The notes under the pieces were generated by a model that did no database searches, was not told where the DNA came from, and saw only the letters and a program-made list of their open reading frames with translations. From Gemmataceae bacterium (lineage in GTDB: Bacteria; Planctomycetota; Planctomycetia; Gemmatales; Gemmataceae): DNA of 52,418 nucleotides. The translations under genes were made by a program, and so were the position numbers. The stretch lies in contig JAQGHQ010000402.1 of assembly GCA_028288765.1 (NCBI GenBank), positions 1 through 52,418 of the forward strand, read 5' to 3'. Shown piece by piece: positions 9,071-16,596 of this stretch; within the stretch, counting starts at the first letter, position 1, and each line of letters opens with the position of its first letter.

Positions 9071-9184
9071 GACTCTCACCACAATGGCACGAAGACCGCA
9101 CAAAGGGTCACAAACGAAGAGAGGATTGAACTCATCTTCTTTGTGACCCTTTGTGCGGTCTTCGTGCCTTTGTGGTGAGACGTC
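9071..9184. repeat. long inverted repeat filling a convergent gap (copy A)
   Basis: Left arm 9071-9120 and right arm 9135-9184 are complementary over about 50 bp with only a few mismatches or indels, around a 14-nt loop. Each arm reads, from the outside in, TCTCACCACAAAGGCACG, then AAGACCGCACAAAGGG, then TCACAAAGAAGA, i.e. repeated CACAAAG-like words. It begins 3 bp after the DUF1501 stop and ends directly at the holA stop, so it occupies the whole space between convergent genes. It may work as a bidirectional terminator. Related copies lie at 17876 and 35167. Confidence 0.9.
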
Positions 9185-10195
9185 TTATTTTGCCGTCTCC
9201 CGCGGCCGGGCGAGCTTCACCACCAGCCGTTCGACCTGCACCCGTTCCGGGAGCGGGTTCCCGCCCTTGAGCCCGAAGTTGATCTCGACCAGCCACCCGG
9301 TCAACTGGCCGAGACGGCGGAGACCGAGCCAGCGGACTTGCTTCTCCACACTCTGGCGGCGGAACCCCGGAATCCGCACCGCCTCCATCGCCGGGATGAG
9401 CGATTGCCCCTGCGCGAGCTGGCGGCCGACCGCGGCGAGCTGACGGAGCTGCCACGTGAGCGGGCCGAGGACGGCCATGGGGTCTTCGCCCTCCGCGAAC
9501 AGGGTTTCAAGAATCCCGAGGGCGACGGCCGGTGTCCCGTCGCCGACCGCGTCCATGATCCGGAACACGTCCGCGGACTTGCTCCGGCCGACCAGCCGGT
9601 CCACGTCCGCGGCGTCGATCGCGGGCTTCTTCCCGACCGCGACCGCGAGCTTGTCGAGCTCCTGGTTCAACAGCCCCATCGCCGGGCCGACGAGTTCGAC
9701 CAGCAGGTCCGCAGCGTCCTGGTTCAGCTTTTTCCCGTGCCGGACCCGGGCCCACTGGGTACACCAGGCCGGCAGACGGCTCGCGGGCGGGGCCTTACAC
9801 GCGATCTTGGCAACATCGGGCAGGGCCTTCGCGAGTTTGGTCGATTCGGGGAACAGCTTCACCTCCAGAACGAGGGTGCCGACCGCCGACGGGTGGGCGA
9901 CGTACCGTTCGAGGGACGGGCGGTGCTCAGTCACGAACGGATCGGCGGTCTCGACGACCACGATCCGGCAGGGGCTGAGGAAGGGGAGCGTGTCGAGGTC
10001 GTTGCGGACGGTGGAGAAGTCGAGCTTGTCGCCCTGGTAAACGGATACGGCGAACGCGGGGTCGGCGTCCCCGAGGGCGGCGGAGATGATCCCCTCGCGG
10101 ACCTGCCGCTTGAAGAAGTCCTCGTCGCCGACGAGGGCGTACACCGGCTGCCGCTTCGCTTTCGCGGACTTGTCGAGGAACTGGAGGGCGTCCAT
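9185..10195 (-). CDS. holA: DNA polymerase III subunit delta
   Basis: Clamp-loader subunit that opens the beta sliding clamp. At 336 residues it has the normal size. The N-terminus (YALVGDEDFFKRQVREGI) is the family P-loop-like start without a Walker A motif, followed by the DLDTLPFLSPCRIVVVE strand-helix typical of HolA. The middle carries the AADLLVELVGPAMGLLNQELDKLA helix and DVDRLVGRSKSADVFRIMDAV, and the C-terminal collar helices follow. I place the start at the ATG at 10195 (MDALQFLDK); upstream in-frame codons are repeat-derived. Confidence 0.9.
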   Translation of the reverse strand: MDALQFLDKSAKAKRQPVYALVGDEDFFKRQVREGIISAALGDADPAFAVSVYQGDKLDFSTVRNDLDTLPFLSPCRIVVVETADPFVTEHRPSLERYVAHPSAVGTLVLEVKLFPESTKLAKALPDVAKIACKAPPASRLPAWCTQWARVRHGKKLNQDAADLLVELVGPAMGLLNQELDKLAVAVGKKPAIDAADVDRLVGRSKSADVFRIMDAVGDGTPAVALGILETLFAEGEDPMAVLGPLTWQLRQLAAVGRQLAQGQSLIPAMEAVRIPGFRRQSVEKQVRWLGLRRLGQLTGWLVEINFGLKGGNPLPERVQVERLVVKLARPRETAK

Positions 10196-10214
10196 GTCCG
10201 GTTCCGGCCTCCCT

Positions 10215-10240
10215 GGCGAGCGGGGCATGAGCCCCCTGAT
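10215..10240. repeat. short GGCGAGCGGGG-type repeat arm
   Basis: The sequence GGCGAGCGGGGCATGAGC followed by CCCCTGAT can form a GGGGC/GCCCC hairpin. It matches the arms of the inverted repeat inside the U32 gene (26067-26156), so it is a second member of that repeat family, here as a single arm 20 bp upstream of the holA start. Confidence 0.6.
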
Positions 10241-10292
10241 TCTTTCCATCCGGCTTCGGCTGAGATCCCGCGTGGACACCCGATCGGCTTGG

Positions 10293-10363
10293 TGTAGTGC
10301 CGGCTGTGCCGGCCGTCAGCACGTTCGGGTCGTGGTGCGGCGGCCGGCACAGCCGGCACTACA
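10293..10363. repeat. perfect 23-bp inverted repeat between holA and cysE
   Basis: Arms 10293-10315 and 10341-10363 are exact reverse complements, built on the words GTAGTGCCGG and CTGTGCCGGCCG, with a 25-nt loop. It lies 20 bp beyond the cysE stop and upstream of holA, both on the minus strand. It could end cysE transcription, although no T-tract follows on that strand. Confidence 0.85.
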
Positions 10364-10383
10364 AGACGTCCTTACGCTCGCCC

Positions 10384-11337
10384 TTAGATGTGGTACATCA
10401 GCGACACTTCGTTCGCGGCCGGCTTGGCTCCTTTGAGTCGGAGCTTCGGCTTCTCCAGCACCACCGTCGTGTCCGCCGGGACGGACTCGGTGAGCCAGAC
10501 GTTCGACCCGATCACCGCCCGTTCCCCGATCACCGTCTGGCCGCCGAGGATTGTGGCGTTGGCGTACACCACCACCTCGTCCTTCAGCGTCGGGTGCCGC
10601 TTGTAGCTCCCCTTCATCAGGCCGCCGTCGTCGTCCTTGTTGAAGCTCAGGGCCCCGAGCGTCACCCCCTGGTACAGCTTCACTCCCCGGCCGATCTCGC
10701 ACGTCTCCCCGATCACCACCCCGGTCCCGTGGTCGATGAAGAACCCCGGCCCGATATCTGCCCCCGGGTGGATGTCGATCCCCGTCTTCGAGTGGGCGAA
10801 TTCGGTCATCATCCGCGGGATGAACGGCACCCCGAGCCGGTGCAGCTCGTGGGCGGTCCGGTAGATTGTGATCGCCTCCAAACCCGGGTAGCTGAAGATG
10901 ATCTCGTGGTGGCTGCGGGCCGCCGGGTCGCCCCGGTACGCGGCGTCCACGTCCTGCTCCAGCACCTTTCGCACGTCCGCCAGCCGGCGCAGCAGCTCCA
11001 CCGCCTTCGGTTGGGCCATCGCCTCGAAGTCGACGTGCGGGGACTCGTGGCAGAGCTCGTGACGTAGGGCCCGGGCGATCTGCGTGGTGAACTTGTCGTG
11101 CAGGGAATCGATCAGGCTCCCGACGTAGTACCCAATATTCCCGATGTGCAGGTTTTGCCGCTTCCCGTACCCCGGGTAGAGCACCTCGAACAGGTCGCCC
11201 ACGATCTCGGCCACCCCATCCCGGCTCGGCAGCGGCTCGTGGGCGAGATGATTCATCCGGCTGCATTCGGTGTACGTCTCGACCAGCTGGTCGGTGATCG
11301 CGGGCAGCTCTTCCTTCAACCGAATGTCCGTCGCCAT
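10384..11337 (-). CDS. cysE: serine O-acetyltransferase (CysE/EpsC type)
   Basis: Transfers acetyl from acetyl-CoA to L-serine in the first step of cysteine synthesis. The 317-residue protein has an N-terminal helical domain (about 1-165) and a C-terminal left-handed beta-helix with hexapeptide repeats ([39 protein letters not shown]). The family residues [10 protein letters not shown] and [21 protein letters not shown] are present. The ATG at 11337 is chosen because GGAG lies 8 nt upstream. The start of the frame at 11421 is less likely. No cysK follows. The 600-bp region upstream holds a candidate RNA on the opposite strand. Confidence 0.9.
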   Translation of the reverse strand: MATDIRLKEELPAITDQLVETYTECSRMNHLAHEPLPSRDGVAEIVGDLFEVLYPGYGKRQNLHIGNIGYYVGSLIDSLHDKFTTQIARALRHELCHESPHVDFEAMAQPKAVELLRRLADVRKVLEQDVDAAYRGDPAARSHHEIIFSYPGLEAITIYRTAHELHRLGVPFIPRMMTEFAHSKTGIDIHPGADIGPGFFIDHGTGVVIGETCEIGRGVKLYQGVTLGALSFNKDDDGGLMKGSYKRHPTLKDEVVVYANATILGGQTVIGERAVIGSNVWLTESVPADTTVVLEKPKLRLKGAKPAANEVSLMYHI

Positions 11338-11630
11338 AACGACTCCATCCCTGTTCGGGACAGAAACGGGTAATTCACAGAGAAAATCAGGTTCGAGCGC
11401 TGCGCGAACCGTGCGGTCCACCTTTAGGGATCGTATCCGGTGCCCGAGCGGACCGTCAACGACTCCCGAAATAAGGGTCGGGTGCGACCCGGCCGAGGTT
11501 CAACGAATCCAGAGCAGATCCCGGTGACACGAAGCGCGGCATTCCGCACGAGTGGACACCCGCAAATTGCACGCTGGTTCGGCAGCTAAACCAGACCTCG
11601 AGCGGCGGTCGCGGAAAGCGGGGATTGTCG

Positions 11631-11878
11631 GATTTGTCACAAGGGCTACTCAAGTTGCAACTTGTGATCAGCCCAGCGGTATCGAACCGGGCTTCGCGGG
11701 AGTTTGGCACTGCCGCTGCTATTACGTATTCCAGCAGGCCGAAGCCGAACCGGACGGTTGAACCGAGGGGAGAGGCGGTATCAGCCGGCGGCTCGGAGGA
11801 CGGCCTCGCTAACTCAATCACCCGGGTGTGTAAGCAGAGGGGAGAGGCTGCTTACTACCCGGGTGATTTGTTTTCTTT
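11631..11878 (+). ncRNA. candidate structured non-coding RNA ending at a terminator
   Basis: No convincing protein is encoded between cysE and the flippase gene, yet the + strand ends in a strong terminator with a T-rich tail. Upstream of it an H-type pseudoknot can be drawn (11637-11643 with 11661-11667, and 11644-11647 with 11670-11673), although the palindrome CAAGTTGCAACTTG (11651-11664) competes. Another stem (AGCCC/GGGCT, 11670-11693) follows. The 12-nt word GAGGGGAGAGGC occurs at 11765-11776 and 11837-11848, each time inside a stem-loop. The 5' end is unknown and may lie nearer 11450. It does not match the landmarks I know for tmRNA, RNase P or SRP RNA. Confidence 0.35.
11816..11878 (+). 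terminator. strong intrinsic terminator
   Basis: A long stem, AATCACCCGGGT (11816-11827) with ACCCGGGTGATT (11857-11868), is continued by GTAAGCAG (11830-11837) with CTGCTTAC (11848-11855). It is followed on the + strand by the T-rich tract TTTGTTTTCTTT. The tail orientation shows it terminates + strand transcription, where no protein gene ends. Confidence 0.8.
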
Positions 11879-11955
11879 CGCATGCGGGCCGGACGCGGTA
11901 GCGTCCGACCCGCCGTTTCATGTCTCAGATCGACGTCTTCGGTGGTTTCGTCACC

Positions 11956-13092
11956 TTACGGACGGTCGGGGTTCGCCGGGAGTTCGACCGCCCGGCTCGG
12001 CTCGTCCGAGATGATGGGATTGTCCTCCGCACCGCCGTACCCTTCCTTCTCGGCCTCGTCCTCGACCCCCGGTAGTTCGGTCCGCATCCGCAGGTACACG
12101 ACGTACCCGCACAGCCCGATTACCCACTCGACCACGCGGAGGGCCAGGCGGGACGCGACCCCGGTGCTCGGCGTCCGCCCGGACAGCTTGTACAGCCCGG
12201 CGAACGCTGCCTCCCCGACCCCGACCCCGCCCGGGGACACAGGCAGCGCCTGGACGATGTACCCGATCGGGCAGATGACCATGTGCTCGGGGAGGGTGGC
12301 CAGGTCGACCGCGGGGTTGTCCGGGGTGAACCCGCGAGACGCGAAGTGGAATGCGAACACCATGCAGAGGTGGCAAACGGCCGAGATCCCGACCCCGAGT
12401 AAGATGGTCCGCGGCCGCTGCCGGTACACCCATACCGCGTACCACATCTCGGCGAGCGACCGGCCGACCTTCGGAAGGGCTTTCAACCGGCCGGCGAACC
12501 GTTCGACCCGGCGGACCGGGAGGAACCCGATCAGGATGTACCCGGATGTGGCCCCGCCGGCGAGAACAGCGGTCACCTTCACCATCCACTGGAGGTCGGG
12601 GTTCGCGACCAGCCGTTCGTCCCCGGCGGCCCAGGCGATCGACCCGGAGACGGCGACAAAGAGGATCAGCCCGAACAGGCCCATCGCCCGGTCGATCAGG
12701 ACGGTGGCGACGGCGGCGGCCTTCCGCCCCGGCTGCTCCCGGGCGATGAAGTACGCCTTGAGCAAGTCTCCCCCGACCGCCCCGGGAAGGAAGGTGTTGT
12801 AGAAGACCCCGACGAACCCCAGGCGCAGCGCGTTCCGGACGGTGAACGGAAGGTCGAGAGCCCGGACCAGCAGGAACCAGCGGACCAACTGAAGGGTCAG
12901 GGCGGAGGCCATCAGCAGCCCGGCGAGGACGAGCGGGACCGGGTTGAGCGGCCGTTCGAGCAGGGTTTCGAGCCCGACTGTCCCTGTGGCCGAGTCTCCG
13001 GCCCAGTACTTCGAGATGACCCAGGCGAGCAGTCCGAACCCGAGCCCGTACTTGAGCAACCCTTTGGCCCACGCGGCCGCGTGCTTCTTCAC
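11956..13092 (-). CDS. lysylphosphatidylglycerol synthase-type transmembrane protein (UPF0104 family)
   Basis: A 378-residue inner-membrane protein of the LPG_synthase_TM/UPF0104 family, whose members move lipids or lipid-linked intermediates; no substrate can be named. About seven or eight hydrophobic segments are visible (e.g. LVLAGLLMASALTLQLV, AMGLFGLILFVAVSGSI, GATSGYILIGFLPV). Family motifs include GVFYNTFLPGAVGGDLLKAY, VLIDRAMGL and the PVSPGGVGVGEAAF loop near the C-terminus. I choose the GTG at 13092 because AGGGGAAC lies just upstream. The tail is charged and disordered. Confidence 0.85.
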   Translation of the reverse strand: MKKHAAAWAKGLLKYGLGFGLLAWVISKYWAGDSATGTVGLETLLERPLNPVPLVLAGLLMASALTLQLVRWFLLVRALDLPFTVRNALRLGFVGVFYNTFLPGAVGGDLLKAYFIAREQPGRKAAAVATVLIDRAMGLFGLILFVAVSGSIAWAAGDERLVANPDLQWMVKVTAVLAGGATSGYILIGFLPVRRVERFAGRLKALPKVGRSLAEMWYAVWVYRQRPRTILLGVGISAVCHLCMVFAFHFASRGFTPDNPAVDLATLPEHMVICPIGYIVQALPVSPGGVGVGEAAFAGLYKLSGRTPSTGVASRLALRVVEWVIGLCGYVVYLRMRTELPGVEDEAEKEGYGGAEDNPIISDEPSRAVELPANPDRP

Positions 13093-13297
13093 GCCCGTTC
13101 CCCTGGTGTTGCGCCCGGTGGGCAAGGTGCTCGGCCGCGGTAAAAGGTCTGGTGTCATGATGCGCAGATTGTGCAGACATTCCGGGAAAGTGTCCAGCCG
13201 AGCCGGTCAGTCCGGCGGGCGGGGCGGAAAAGTCGACTGGATACAGGGGATGGGTTGACACCCCCGGGACGAGCCGATAGCCTGATCTCACCAACGA

Positions 13298-13370
<73 letters not shown>

Positions 13371-13375
13371 CTCGG

Positions 13376-13400
13376 CAAGCCCTGGTAACACCAGGGCTTG
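13376..13400 (+). terminator. hairpin downstream of tRNA-Ala
   Basis: A 10-bp perfect stem CAAGCCCTGG/CCAGGGCTTG with a 5-nt loop begins 6 nt after the tRNA. Only a weak T-rich tail (TGTCATTT) follows, so it is a plausible processing or termination hairpin. Confidence 0.65.
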
Positions 13401-13894
13401 TGTCATTTCAGAGGGCATCTGGCCGATGCTCCGGGTCGCGCGTGTGACGCGCATTCGGGATTCAGCGGCCGGTGGGTTAATGGTCGGATGTTCACACCAG
13501 CCCAAGAACCCGGCCATTGTGGTCCATTTCCCCGAACTCGGTGACGGTCGTGCCATCCCCACGGGGCGGCATGACCACCCGTCCGAGGCGATTTGCACAC
13601 TTCCCAATTACGCTTCCGGAACCCCCGAACCACACATGGCTTCCGGCAAGATGACCGAGGTGAATGGTTAAGATTAGTTAAGATTTACCGATTTCCGGCC
13701 GGCGCGCGTCGCATCGAGCGACTCAACCCGGCGGTGATTAACTCTCGTTAACTCATTAACTATACATTTGTACATACAGAGACTCACGCCCCGGGCTCTT
13801 GCCTGTCGCTCTGGTGATGAGGCGGCTGCACCACTCGCCCGAGCCCGCCCGGTTACGCCCGAACCAAATGCGACCGCCGCACCGGGGTCCTGCA
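13401..13894. other. non-coding gap with AT-rich direct repeats
   Basis: No supportable gene in about 490 bp between tRNA-Ala and the radical SAM stop. The segment 13660-13790 is notably AT-rich for this genome. It carries the direct repeat GTTAAGATT(A/T) at 13667 and 13677 and three TTAACT words (13738-13760), two of them within GTTAAC/ATTAAC contexts. These could be a protein-binding site or the remains of foreign DNA beside a tRNA gene. Confidence 0.4.
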
Positions 13895-14953
13895 TCAGAA
13901 TAGCGTGAGCTGTTGACCCGGTCGGCGGAAGCCGGCGGCCGACAGGGCGGGCATCGCGTCGGACAGACCGGCTTTCTGCCGGGTCACCCGAAACAGCCGA
14001 TTGAACGTATCCGCCCAAAGCCCCTCGCCCCGCATCCGCGACCCGAACCGCGGATCGTTCAGCTGTCCCCCGCGGACATCGCGGATCCGGCCCAGCACCT
14101 TGTCTACCCGATCGGGGTAGTGGCGGGTCAGCCAGTCGGCGAACATGTCCTTCACCCCGAGCGGCAGACGCAGCACGACGTAGTAAGCGGCGATAGCCCC
14201 GGCGTCGGCCGCGGCCCGCAGGATGGCCGGGGCTTCGTGGTCGGTCAGCCCCGGGATCACCGGGGCTACCATCACCCCCACCGGCACCCCCGCCTTCCTC
14301 AGCTCCCCGACTGCCCGCAGCCGGGCGGCCGGGGCCGAGGCCCGCGGCTCCATCTTCCGGGCCAAGTCGGCATCGAGCGTTGTGATCGAGAGGAACGCGC
14401 ACGCGGCGTCGTGCCGGGCGAGGTCGCCGAGCACGTCCGCGTCGCGGGCGATCAGGGCGTTCTTCGTCACCACCCCGACCGGGTTGCGGAACTCGGCGAA
14501 AACTTCCAAGCACCGGCGGGTGATGCGCAGCTGTCGCTCGGCCGGCTGGTAGGCGTCGGTCGCGCTCCCGACCCCGACCGGCTGCGGTACCCACGCCCGC
14601 GAAAGGAACTGCTTGCGGAGTAACTCCGGGGCGTCGGACTTCACGACGATGCGGGTCTCGAAGTCGAGGCCGGCGGAGAACCCGAGGTACTCGTGCGTCG
14701 GCCGCGCGTAGCAGTAGACGCAGCCGTGTTCACACCCGCGGTACGGATTCAGGCTGAAAGTGAACGGAATGTCCGGGCTGTCGTTGCGGGCGAGGATCGA
14801 CTTCGTGTTGTCGTGGAAGAACTGCGTCTGCGGGGCCGGGTCCTCGGTCGGGTCGTAGTCCGGGAGCGGAACGCGGGCGAACGGGAGGAACCGGTTCGGC
14901 GGGTTCTCGGCCGCCCCGCGCCCGCGGATCGTTTGAGCAGGATTAGTGGACAT
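13895..14953 (-). CDS. PA0069-type radical SAM protein (SplB-like)
   Basis: A 352-residue radical SAM enzyme. The cluster-binding motif CEHGCVYCYAR (near residue 75) is preceded by FSLNPYRG and followed by RPTHEYLGFSAGLDFE, the signature of the PA0069/spore-photoproduct-lyase-like family. Other conserved pieces are VGSATDAYQPAER, GVVTKNALIARD, SITTLDADLARKMEPRASAPAAR and VMVAPVIPGLTDHE. The substrate of this family is not known to me. The ATG at 14953 gives the usual N-terminus (RGRGAAENPPNRF). It appears to be a single-gene transcript. Confidence 0.88.
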   Translation of the reverse strand: MSTNPAQTIRGRGAAENPPNRFLPFARVPLPDYDPTEDPAPQTQFFHDNTKSILARNDSPDIPFTFSLNPYRGCEHGCVYCYARPTHEYLGFSAGLDFETRIVVKSDAPELLRKQFLSRAWVPQPVGVGSATDAYQPAERQLRITRRCLEVFAEFRNPVGVVTKNALIARDADVLGDLARHDAACAFLSITTLDADLARKMEPRASAPAARLRAVGELRKAGVPVGVMVAPVIPGLTDHEAPAILRAAADAGAIAAYYVVLRLPLGVKDMFADWLTRHYPDRVDKVLGRIRDVRGGQLNDPRFGSRMRGEGLWADTFNRLFRVTRQKAGLSDAMPALSAAGFRRPGQQLTLF

Positions 14954-15484
14954 TAGATCAGTATACCGCGCCGACCGATGAGTACCAGAGACAGGACTCA
15001 CGAAATGAGAGGCGGCCCGCGCCAGGCGAGCCTTTCAACAAAGCAAGGGGAAGCAAGAAACGGGTTTCGTTCGGAGACGGGAACCAGAATGGAAGGGGAG
15101 ACAAGAAACGGGGTTTTCGTTCTCAGGACAGTCCCGAGCGAGTCCTCCTCCCGCGGAGGATCTTCTCTCGCTTCACATCCTGGCGCCCCGAGTCCGGATT
15201 GTGAGCGATGGGCGAAACCGATGGGTTGGATAGCTCGTCGGCAATGAAATAGGGGCTGCGGCCGCAGGTACATTCAGTTAGCGTGATAGTTGGACCGCCC
15301 CGGGTGACAGGGCCAATCAGCTGACGGGATTTTGACACCCGACGGCCACCTTCCCCGGGACCCAGACGGGATCTGACCCCGCCCATTCGTCCCCGGCCTG
15401 GCTCGACTCTTCCTTCCGGTCCCACCGATGATGTGGCCTGCGGTCCTGGCCGTATTGTCGACGGTGATTCGTTCGAGGTCTGTC
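14954..15484. other. non-coding gap with a 48-bp-spaced duplication
   Basis: About 530 bp without a convincing gene. At 15045-15072 and 15093-15122 an imperfect duplication (AAGGGGA.. CAAGAAACGGG then TTTCGTTC) recurs with a 48-bp offset. Each copy contains the small hairpin GAAAC/GTTTC. The rest shows nothing I can name. The promoter for the gene at 15485 must lie near the end of this gap. Confidence 0.4.
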
Positions 15485-15934
15485 ATGTTCAGCAACCTCC
15501 TGTCGCCCTCTCGTTCCCTCCTCCTCTCCGGACTGGTCGCGACGAGCTGGGCGCTCTTCTCAGCGGGGACCGTTCAGGCCCAGGGAGTGAATACGTACAT
15601 CCCGCCCGATGCGAAGGGGTATCGCAGCTTCCAGATGCGCCAGGCGATGGTCCAGGAAGCCAGCCGCCTCGCGGCCTTAACGGCCAGTGCGACCCATCCC
15701 GTGGCCGTATACCACTCGGCAACCACCCCGCCGACCGAAGTGCATGTCGCGATCAATATCCCAGGGAGCTGGAACCCACCAGCCGCGGTCGCCATCGAGG
15801 GGACGGACGGCGAAGTCCGGACGTTCGCGGTGGAAGGCGGGCGGGAAGCCCTTCATTCGAGGGTCATCGTGGTCCGGCCAGGGGAGCGAGTCACAGTCCA
15901 GCTCACCCCGGCCCGACCCCGGTCCGGCCGGTAA
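15485..15934 (+). CDS. small secreted hypothetical protein
   Basis: A 149-residue exported protein with a signal peptide (LLLSGLVATSWALFSAG, cleavage probably after VQA-Q). The mature part has a short helical stretch (MRQAMVQEASRLAAL) then a beta-rich region ending in a VRPGERVTVQLTP-like strand pattern, which suggests an Ig-like or adhesin-like fold. I do not recognise a family. The ATG at 15485 is chosen as it starts the signal peptide. It is convergent with the next gene, 10 bp away. Confidence 0.65.
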   Translation: MFSNLLSPSRSLLLSGLVATSWALFSAGTVQAQGVNTYIPPDAKGYRSFQMRQAMVQEASRLAALTASATHPVAVYHSATTPPTEVHVAINIPGSWNPPAAVAIEGTDGEVRTFAVEGGREALHSRVIVVRPGERVTVQLTPARPRSGR

Positions 15935-15944
15935 CCGATCTCGG

Positions 15945-16253
15945 TCACTTCTTGGTCCGGAACTCGATCTTGAGGATCGTCTTGCGGTCCGCCGAGAGCT
16001 CGATCCGGACCACGGTTGCTTCTTTCGGAACGTCCTTGTATTCGCACGCGCGGCCGTTCAACAGGACTTCCGAGTCGGCGGTCAGCTTGAACTGCCCGTC
16101 CGGCACAGTCGTGGCCGGTGCGGGTGCAGGAGGGGTCGGCCGGATCGACTCCACATCAGGTCGGGGAACAGTCGCCCTGCGCTCTGCCATCATCGCCCCG
16201 GCCGTCTGCACGAAACAGAGAAAAGCAACGAGCATCCCAGCAATACGGGACAT
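15945..16253 (-). CDS. small secreted hypothetical protein
   Basis: A 102-residue exported protein. The signal peptide (IAGMLVAFLCFVQTAGA) is followed by a Pro/Ala-rich linker and a small C-terminal domain (FKLTADSEVLLNGRACEY, VVRIELSADRKTILKIEF) of three or four strands. The ATG at 16253 is preferred over that at 16268 because GGGGAAG stands 6 nt before it. Function unknown; similar small secreted proteins are common in Gemmata relatives. Confidence 0.7.
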   Translation of the reverse strand: MSRIAGMLVAFLCFVQTAGAMMAERRATVPRPDVESIRPTPPAPAPATTVPDGQFKLTADSEVLLNGRACEYKDVPKEATVVRIELSADRKTILKIEFRTKK

Positions 16254-16596
16254 TTGGTACTTCCCCATAGATTGAGAAGAAGTAATGGCGTGGTTGTGTT
16301 GAACGGGGAAAAAGCACGCCTTGTGCCAGCTCGAATTGGATACACTATTGAAGTCGGAAGTGATTATCTCTTGGCTGGTTAGAACAATTGCGCTTCTCGG
16401 TAAGAATGTCTCTGCCCCGATCTCTCAGCAAGTAGATCGTGCAGCCGTGCCCAGTTCTCTTGCAATCCGCACGAGACCAGAACCGTCGAGCCCGCTCCCC
16501 TCGAAGCTCCACCTGACACCACGAAACAGATGAAGCCCGGTTCTCCAGTGGAACCGGGCTTCTGTGATGGTCTGCGTGCCCGACTTCGACAAGCTT
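16254..16596. other. non-coding gap, lower GC
   Basis: No gene seen. The segment 16320-16420 is less GC-rich than its surroundings and may hold the promoter of the minus-strand secreted-protein gene. The only clear structure is the terminator-like hairpin at 16532-16562. Confidence 0.4.
16532..16562 (-). terminator. terminator hairpin after the second DUF1501 gene
   Basis: A perfect 12-bp stem GAAGCCCGGTTC/GAACCGGGCTTC with a 7-nt loop, extended by ACAGA/TCTGT with one bulge. It lies 34 bp beyond the DUF1501 stop. No long T-tract follows. Confidence 0.65.

Noticed and set aside
11671..11695. T-arm-like sequence (GGTTCGATACC on the minus strand) suggesting a tRNA
   Set aside because: No matching acceptor, anticodon or D arm can be folded around it; it forms a simple AGCCC/GGGCT stem.
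11540..11880. tmRNA in the orphan RNA region
   Set aside because: I find no tRNA-like ends with CCA-type acceptor and no Ala-rich tag frame ending in a stop.
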